Virus record (IMG/VR): IMGVR_UViG_3300030389_004093
Location: 1 to 21,560 of that record
Length of the DNA: 21,560 nt
Source of the DNA: a virus
Direction: 5' to 3' (one strand)
In this document: in pieces, positions 15,769 to 21,560 of the stretch
Layout of the letters: every line of letters starts with the position of its first letter
Position numbering within the stretch: position 1 is the first letter of the stretch
Position numbers and translations under genes: made by a program
Notes under the pieces: model-generated
What the model saw: the letters and a program-made list of their open reading frames with translations, nothing else
Told to the model about the DNA's origin: nothing
Databases searched by the model: none

Positions 15769-16405
15769 CTTTTAAAACCACATAACTTGTTTTTATCTTT
15801 TTTATAGACTTTGTTATCTTCCTACTTGGAAGATCAGTTGCTTCTCTTACATACATATACAATTGTTTCTTATTATAAATATTTAGCTTGTGATAGTTTT
15901 TGAGTATTTCGTTGATAATATTTAGAACTGCTCTATCATCTTTGTTCATGGTTTCATCAACCATCAAGTCATCAAAGTGTTCTATAACAACACCAATGAA
16001 GGCAACATCTTCTTCTTCTTTGTTACCATCATGGTAACCTTCCATACTTTTATCGTAAATAATAGTGTCTTCGTTTTCACTATCAACAAACACTTGGCGT
16101 TTAGCTAAGTTAGCTTGTTGTATTAACCAATTTTTTACAATCATTCCAAAGTATGAAAATGATTTCTTACCACTAGTATGATCAAATTTGTGGATTTTTT
16201 CATAGAGGTGGGCCATTGCTTCGTGCTCAATGTGTCGATAGTCAGACAAGATTTTATTGAAATTGTATGTGTAGTAAATGTTTTCTATTAGCTTTTTGAA
16301 AGCTGGATAAATTATATCTTTATAAACCTTGTGCCTATCGTGCACACTTATGTCACTATTAAAATAAACAATGGCCTGTTCTTGGTCAGCGCCCCAATAT
16401 TTCAT
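15752..16405 (-). CDS. 55: T4 gp55-like late-transcription sigma factor (217 aa)
   Basis: gp55-type sigma factors bind host RNA polymerase and, with the sliding clamp and a coactivator, recognise short late promoters. Residues about 24-100 resemble sigma-70 region 2: RHKVYKDIIYPAFKKLIENI, HEAMAHLYEKIHKFDHTSGK and KSFSYFGMIVKNWLIQQANL, the last being the most typical block. An acidic linker (108-150, with DGNKEEEDVAF) follows. The C-terminal REATDLPSRKITKSIKKIKTSY resembles a helix-turn-helix ending, and the tail finishes with LKDDFIN. Length 217 compares with 185 in T4 gp55. The ATG at 16405 has an AAAGG ribosome site and follows a 60-base gap. In T4 this gene is not within the baseplate cluster, so its place between hub and spike genes is unusual. 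A sigma factor is very likely; assignment to the late class rests on family resemblance. Confidence 0.82.
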   Translation of the reverse strand: MKYWGADQEQAIVYFNSDISVHDRHKVYKDIIYPAFKKLIENIYYTYNFNKILSDYRHIEHEAMAHLYEKIHKFDHTSGKKSFSYFGMIVKNWLIQQANLAKRQVFVDSENEDTIIYDKSMEGYHDGNKEEEDVAFIGVVIEHFDDLMVDETMNKDDRAVLNIINEILKNYHKLNIYNKKQLYMYVREATDLPSRKITKSIKKIKTSYVVLKDDFIN

Positions 16406-16465
16406 AGTATACCTTTCATTTACATTTACACAATATTTTAATAATAATGTTGTTTTTTCTATACT
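16406..16465 (-). promoter_or_regulatory. 60-base AT-rich gap upstream of the sigma gene
   Basis: This is the second-longest gap in the window. The minus strand reads A/T-rich with ATTATTATTAAAATATTG near the centre and an AAAGG ribosome site 7 bases before the sigma ATG. No good -35 element and no exact TATAAATA late motif are present, and I see no hairpin followed by a T run. It might hold a promoter for the sigma factor, but the sequence gives only composition as support. Confidence 0.2.
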
Positions 16466-19400
16466 TTAATTATTTCTGTTATCCAATCTTGTTGCTTCAA
16501 GAACAATTTCTTGAAAATTTATAGGATCTATTGTAGCGTCACCTTTATTGCCATAATCTAGTCTCATACTCTTATTTATTTCAGCAAGTCTTTCAAAACT
16601 ACCAACACCCCTATAAGCCAAAGGATTCCTTTCCGGCCTATTTTCAGTATATTCTACTAATTTACACTCTATCGTTGTTGTAAAAGTCGTTGGGGTAACA
16701 CTCTCATTTACACTACTTATTACATATAGACCTTCAACACCACTTAACAAACCTTTCAAATAAATGTAGTTGAAAACATTAAGGTTTGTCGTGCCATGGA
16801 TAGTCAAAGTTACAGTGCGTAAATAAGTGTTAAGTATGTTGCCATAAAAACGACTACCAGCAAATCTTTGATTTTCCTGTAAATTAGTAGTGTTTGTTGT
16901 TGCTTCGTTTAAACCATTGAAGTATTCATTTTGTAATGCTGTAATTTTTGAATAAAGAGCAACATCTTGAGACATAAGGTCTTCTATAAAACCTTGTGCA
17001 GCTTTTCTTATTATTGGATCAGATTGATTTGTTAAAATTTCTGTAAGGTTATTTTGACCCGCTTCTGTTACTTTACCAAAAGTAGAACTTTTAGGATCAC
17101 TATCTATTATTTGTAACTCTTTCAAAACTTCTTTACCACCAACTGGACCTTTATTAATTATATCTACTATGTCATTAAGTAAACCACTGGACTCTAATTT
17201 TCCACTTATTACATTACCTATGTCTACTGAAACACCACCCATTACAGTTGGTAATCTAAAAGTAGCAAACGCGTTTGCATCTATTTTAGAGGACATTTGA
17301 AAGTTCTCCACAAGAGAATCACCTGTACCAAAATTACAAACCATAACTAAGTTTGATTTTAAATAATCTCCTTCACCCGTTCTTGCAGCATTGCCTCTTG
17401 TCACTGATCTTCTAAATGAATCAGCGCCAATGTCACCACTGCTGGTAAGTTTAGATACTTCTATTTCACTAAAAACTTCTTGTATTACTCCATCTTCGTT
17501 TATTGCATTAACAAAAATTTCTATGTAAGATGAGTCTAAACTATTTGGCCTCATTGATAACATAAGCTGAGGCATGGCATCAGAAGCAGCAGAAAGTAAT
17601 TTTTTTAACATGCTATGAGTTGGTGCACCACCTTCGGCTGTTAGTATTTGATCAACCGCTCCGATCTCTATAGGTATTTCATAAGTTGTTTTTATTTCTA
17701 ATGATTTAAAGGCTGAATCAAATTGTAGTGCACTCAATTGATTGAGTAAAGATGTTGCATTTTCTTTCACTCTGTTAAATAAAGGCAAATCTTTTTCTGG
17801 TACTTCACTTGGTATTCTTAGAAACTGTGATATTGTTGGAAAGGGCCTGCCTGTTCTTATCTCTCCTTGTGACCACTGGGCTGCAAACCCATCATTTCTG
17901 ATAAAATCAGTAAGAAAGATGCGCGGTTGTGGTACATTCTCAGGCATAAGATAGAAATCTGGGCCTTCTGCAGTTACTTTAGTCAAGAACTCGGATTCGT
18001 CTGTATTAAGCATATAACTCTGTACGGCTTGCCGTGTCCCAGCTTGTTTGGCTGGATCTACAGAATATACGCCCGGCCTAATAACAGGCCCATCTTCAAC
18101 GTCATTAGAATCTCCCATAATAGGAAAAGGTATGGCGAAATAAAATTTTCCCACTTCGTTGGTCGCCTGTCTTCTGACAGTCTCTCCATTATCATTTCCT
18201 CCACCGTATATACTCGCTAAAAAATTTTTAAAACCAATCCCGTCTGAAGGTATGCCAGTTTCTATACCAAAAAGATCCCCACTACTTATATAGTCCTCAA
18301 CTCCAGTATTTTCAAAAGAGAAAGCACCTTGTTCTGCTAAATCTTCTACACGTGCTAACATGTATCTAGAAAAGTCTAGCCCCCAATTAACAGCTTCTTC
18401 AAGTATTGCTTCATCGGCAGCCTCTTCTCTCCTAGCAGATTGACCCTGTTCTATGGTATATTGTTCTCTGGTTCCCGAAACTGGGTCACCTCCTAAATTT
18501 ACTAATTGTTGATTTAGATCGTCCAATTGAGCCTGTAATTCACCTATCTCTCCGCCCTTTCCACTATCAGGCATCGGAATAGTAAAAGCTTTTTCGCCAG
18601 TTCTTGTTGGTAACGGCTTATAAAAAAACTTTACTCTACTATTTAATGTTTCACTTAAAGCCTCTAAAACAGAACCCAACCAATAATAAGTTGGCCTCAT
18701 TATAACATTATATTTTACATTATTTATTTCAACATCAATATTAGCTGTATTACCTAACGATCTTTGGTTAAGCAGTGATGATTGAGGTACATGTTCTTCT
18801 ACTGCAAGAGCTAATCTTTCGATTAATAATTTGTGTTCTGTTTTAGTTGAACTCTGGCTTAATATTGTTTTTATTTCTGGTATGTGGGCGGATACTCCAT
18901 CGCCATCTTTACGCATTAATTCTTGAGCTGGTTTGTCTACAAAATCTTGTAAAGGATCAGTTCTATCAGAAATCATAGTATATCCTGTTGTAAAAACGAA
19001 AACCTTTCTTGCTACAAAATAATCGTTTTCTCCCTCACCAATCTGAACGGGAGGATCGGACTCCGGCCCATTAATAACTATTTTCATATAATTATTAAGT
19101 GCGTTGGCCGAGCCTTCTGCATCGGGTGGATTAGCAAATTTATAAATATTTTCAGTTGTTACTGTATATCCATTTGGTATGTGTATACTTCCGACCAATA
19201 GCGGATTTGGTGGTGCTGAGGGATCATCTGGTTGCTCTCTTTTTGTAACCAAATCAACCCTTAACAATGTTTTATTTATCGTATTTGGATCAGTTGAAGA
19301 TAAAGGAAGATCGGGTGGTGCCGGTATTTCTGGAGCGGTAACTAAAATTGGTAAACTTAAAATTGATGTTTGTTGCATCGTCTGTTTGACATCTTGATTA

Positions 19401-21560
19401 AGTATTGTTGCCTCAGATGATAAATTAACAAAATTTAGATTTTTTTCATCGTTAAATCTTTCTAATATACGTCTTTGAAGTGGTTGACCAAAATCAGGCA
19501 TACCTTGTGGAGTAGGTGGTCCTGTAAATTTTGGAACAGCATCAGCTAATGCCGTATCTATTAGTTGACCTTTTGGCATACCTATAACAAAACCTAACAA
19601 AGTTTCTTCGTCGGCCTCTGATATTTCATCTTCTACACCGTCTACAATACGATGTTTACCGTTTACTTTATTAACAGTAAAGTTTTTTGGTGGAATAAAG
19701 GTAATATCGGGATCTCTTAAAGCATTGTGTAACAATACAGAATTGTAAACGTAGTTTCTTAAATCGCCACCACTCTTATAAGTAAAAGGATCAAAACTAT
19801 TAAATCTTTTATTAAGTTTATTTTCCTTGCTATCTGCAGCATCTCTATACTCTTTATCACCGAAGATATCATTCTGTTGCCCACCTCCTCTAAACTGAGC
19901 TTCTAGCAAGTTACTTATGCCGGACTGGCGTCTTCCGCTTGCACCGTAAAGCTGTATGAGATTAAATTGTATAAAACCCCTTTTTGTTGAATTTTCTGAC
20001 GCCTCAACAAAACTTCCATCTGATAGCTGGATTAGGCCGTCTTCGTCGATTGCTGATTCAAATTGTCTGTAGGCCTCAAGCACATCGCTTTTTGCAGCGC
20101 GCAGAAACTTATTGCCGAGTTTCGCGCCCCATTTACCAGTATCTCGATTCGGCCGAATAGGTTTAATATCAACAAATCGGGGATCTATTTCATCAATTAT
20201 ATAATCAGAAGCGTTTGTAAAATCTCCTAGAACTGGTAAAACAATTCTTGAACCATAGACCTTATTGCCCGAGTTCCACACCGATGTAGCTGGATCTTTA
20301 ATTTCTCCATAAAGAGCAAAAACATTTCTAACTACCGTTGCTGCGTGCAATACAGCTCTTTCTATTTTTATTTTTATTCTTCTGTATCTTTTAATGCTAT
20401 ATGTTTCTTCTGCGCCTGCAAAAAATGCATCTTGTAAGTCTCCGCCAGAAAAAAGATTTTTATCGTTTAGTTGTGCATAAGCGTTTCTTAATGCCGCTTC
20501 TGTTGCGGCAGATGATATAGCCTTTTCTCCATCGGAAAAATCAGCTTGACTCCACGGCACCCCATTAGCAAAAATAAACTTTTGTTTATCTTCTGGTTTT
20601 TTACCTCTTGCTCTATTTAATAAATTCTGTGGAACTTCTTTTAGCCCTTTTAACATTGTTGATGATACCATATCTGTAGATATGGCACTCATAAATGCTC
20701 CTTGACTGGTAAGAAATCTTAATTTACCTACAAGATGCCCAACATTATCAAACTCAAATGTAAAGTTATATAATTTTATTATAGATGCTGACCAAAAACC
20801 GCCGTTTCCTCCACCTATTATAACATCAGCGGGTAACGGATTATTTGGATCTAGTCGTGGAGGATATGAATTAGCATCAAAATCAGTATCTTTAATATTC
20901 CATCCATGAAAAAGTAAAAAAGTCGAATTTAATAAGAGTAATTTACTATATTCATATTGTTCATTTACTATTTCTGGATTAGGTAAGGTTAAACTTATGT
21001 CATACTTTATATTGTAAGAGCCGGAAGAGGCTCTACTTATTGCTACATCTGATAATCCTGGCTGTCCCTTATAAGACCTTACATCACTACTTGGATCAGT
21101 GTAGTCACTGTAAAAATCTGGTTGTGTTTGACTTGCTGTTGACCCTATTTTTGCTACTTTTACAATTTCATCAACGTCTGATGGTATAGGAGGAGGAATA
21201 GAAACACCATCATTGTCACTGCTTAAGTCACTAACAAATCTTACAGTTGATACTCTCTTTTTTATACCAGTAAATCTGTTTATGCCACCATTAAAAACAA
21301 TATCGTCATTATTAAAAACAACATATAAATCGGCAAAAGGAACTAATGAGCTTAGTTTTACATTGTTAGCAGATAGTTTACTATTCCATCCATTTACAAT
21401 ACTTCCATACATAGGATCATTAAGTAATTTATAAGTAGTACTGTTTTTTGATTGTAACAAAGGAGGATCAATTCCATCTATATCATTATCAAAATCGTCT
21501 TGACCTTGATCTTCGTGTGGATCAACTTGCCCGTCATCTGGTGAATTGGTGGACCCGTTG
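16466..21560 (-). CDS. Giant baseplate hub-like structural protein (5' end beyond window)
   Basis: The frame is open through to the right edge, giving at least 1697 residues, so the true start lies outside. A TTG at 21460 could be read as a start, but it has no need to be one: the 33 codons before it are in frame and encode an Asp/Gly-rich, probably disordered linker. Numbering from that TTG, residues about 150-270 carry SYNIKYDISLTLPNPEIVNE, LLLLNSTFLLFHGWN and IIKLYNFTFEFDNVGHLVG. A Pro-rich linker sits near 690-750 and a short coiled coil (EIGELQAQLDDLNQQLVNL) near 970. Residues about 1543-1625, with VTLTIHGTTNLNVFNYIYL, GLYVISSVNESVTPTTFTTT and IECKLVEY, resemble the final beta-domain of phage hub proteins of the gp27/gpD type. 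Hub identity fits its place upstream of the spike gene but is inferred. A tail-associated structural protein is safe. Confidence 0.7.
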   Translation of the reverse strand, partial: NGSTNSPDDGQVDPHEDQGQDDFDNDIDGIDPPLLQSKNSTTYKLLNDPMYGSIVNGWNSKLSANNVKLSSLVPFADLYVVFNNDDIVFNGGINRFTGIKKRVSTVRFVSDLSSDNDGVSIPPPIPSDVDEIVKVAKIGSTASQTQPDFYSDYTDPSSDVRSYKGQPGLSDVAISRASSGSYNIKYDISLTLPNPEIVNEQYEYSKLLLLNSTFLLFHGWNIKDTDFDANSYPPRLDPNNPLPADVIIGGGNGGFWSASIIKLYNFTFEFDNVGHLVGKLRFLTSQGAFMSAISTDMVSSTMLKGLKEVPQNLLNRARGKKPEDKQKFIFANGVPWSQADFSDGEKAISSAATEAALRNAYAQLNDKNLFSGGDLQDAFFAGAEETYSIKRYRRIKIKIERAVLHAATVVRNVFALYGEIKDPATSVWNSGNKVYGSRIVLPVLGDFTNASDYIIDEIDPRFVDIKPIRPNRDTGKWGAKLGNKFLRAAKSDVLEAYRQFESAIDEDGLIQLSDGSFVEASENSTKRGFIQFNLIQLYGASGRRQSGISNLLEAQFRGGGQQNDIFGDKEYRDAADSKENKLNKRFNSFDPFTYKSGGDLRNYVYNSVLLHNALRDPDITFIPPKNFTVNKVNGKHRIVDGVEDEISEADEETLLGFVIGMPKGQLIDTALADAVPKFTGPPTPQGMPDFGQPLQRRILERFNDEKNLNFVNLSSEATILNQDVKQTMQQTSILSLPILVTAPEIPAPPDLPLSSTDPNTINKTLLRVDLVTKREQPDDPSAPPNPLLVGSIHIPNGYTVTTENIYKFANPPDAEGSANALNNYMKIVINGPESDPPVQIGEGENDYFVARKVFVFTTGYTMISDRTDPLQDFVDKPAQELMRKDGDGVSAHIPEIKTILSQSSTKTEHKLLIERLALAVEEHVPQSSLLNQRSLGNTANIDVEINNVKYNVIMRPTYYWLGSVLEALSETLNSRVKFFYKPLPTRTGEKAFTIPMPDSGKGGEIGELQAQLDDLNQQLVNLGGDPVSGTREQYTIEQGQSARREEAADEAILEEAVNWGLDFSRYMLARVEDLAEQGAFSFENTGVEDYISSGDLFGIETGIPSDGIGFKNFLASIYGGGNDNGETVRRQATNEVGKFYFAIPFPIMGDSNDVEDGPVIRPGVYSVDPAKQAGTRQAVQSYMLNTDESEFLTKVTAEGPDFYLMPENVPQPRIFLTDFIRNDGFAAQWSQGEIRTGRPFPTISQFLRIPSEVPEKDLPLFNRVKENATSLLNQLSALQFDSAFKSLEIKTTYEIPIEIGAVDQILTAEGGAPTHSMLKKLLSAASDAMPQLMLSMRPNSLDSSYIEIFVNAINEDGVIQEVFSEIEVSKLTSSGDIGADSFRRSVTRGNAARTGEGDYLKSNLVMVCNFGTGDSLVENFQMSSKIDANAFATFRLPTVMGGVSVDIGNVISGKLESSGLLNDIVDIINKGPVGGKEVLKELQIIDSDPKSSTFGKVTEAGQNNLTEILTNQSDPIIRKAAQGFIEDLMSQDVALYSKITALQNEYFNGLNEATTNTTNLQENQRFAGSRFYGNILNTYLRTVTLTIHGTTNLNVFNYIYLKGLLSGVEGLYVISSVNESVTPTTFTTTIECKLVEYTENRPERNPLAYRGVGSFERLAEINKSMRLDYGNKGDATIDPINFQEIVLEATRLDNRNN

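Noticed and set aside
21213-21460. TTG at 21460 as the start of the giant gene
   Set aside because: The frame stays open for 33 more codons to the edge and the codons before TTG encode a plausible linker, so it is most likely internal.
1-21560. tRNA genes, CRISPR arrays, insertion sequences, rho-independent terminators
   Set aside because: Gaps are at most 66 bases and I saw no cloverleaf, regularly spaced repeats, transposase frame, or GC-rich hairpin followed by a T run.

Overview
The window looks like a piece of the late structural region of a contractile-tailed (T4-like, myovirus-type) bacteriophage. It is AT-rich, and every convincing gene lies on the minus strand, so transcription runs from the right edge to the left. 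Genes are packed end to start: most junctions are 3-12 bases apart or overlap by 1-17 bases, and only two gaps reach about 60 bases. I see no tRNA, rRNA, CRISPR array, insertion sequence, integrase or bacterial housekeeping gene. The closest family resemblance, from memory, is to marine T4-like phages (cyanophage or pelagiphage type). The host cannot be read from this sequence.

In transcription order the layout is: (1) a giant, probably baseplate-hub protein whose 5' end lies beyond the right edge; (2) a T4 gp55-like late sigma factor; (3) a 69-residue helical protein overlapping it; (4) a gp5-like spike protein with an OB-fold but no recognisable lysozyme domain; (5) gp25; (6) gp6 (baseplate J-like wedge); (7) a DNRLRE-like structural protein; (8) a large wedge protein combining a P2 gpI-like region with a LamG-like domain; (9) a small methyltransferase-like protein with a lysine-rich tail; (10) a small tail protein with a fibre-type N-terminus and an Ig-like C-terminus; (11-13) three consecutive fibre or adhesin-like proteins sharing a related C-terminal module; (14) a LamG-like protein running off the left edge.

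Taken together, genes 1 and 4-8 would build the hub, spike and wedges of the baseplate. Genes 10-14 would supply fibres or decorations that contact the cell surface, with LamG-like beta-sandwiches recurring in three separate genes. The sigma factor would direct late transcription, so it sits inside the kind of gene set it is expected to switch on.

The less ordinary points are the sigma factor and small partner between hub and spike, the methyltransferase-like gene between wedge and fibres, the three-fold fibre C-terminal module, and a possible division of the P2 gpH-type fibre N-terminal signature between separate genes.
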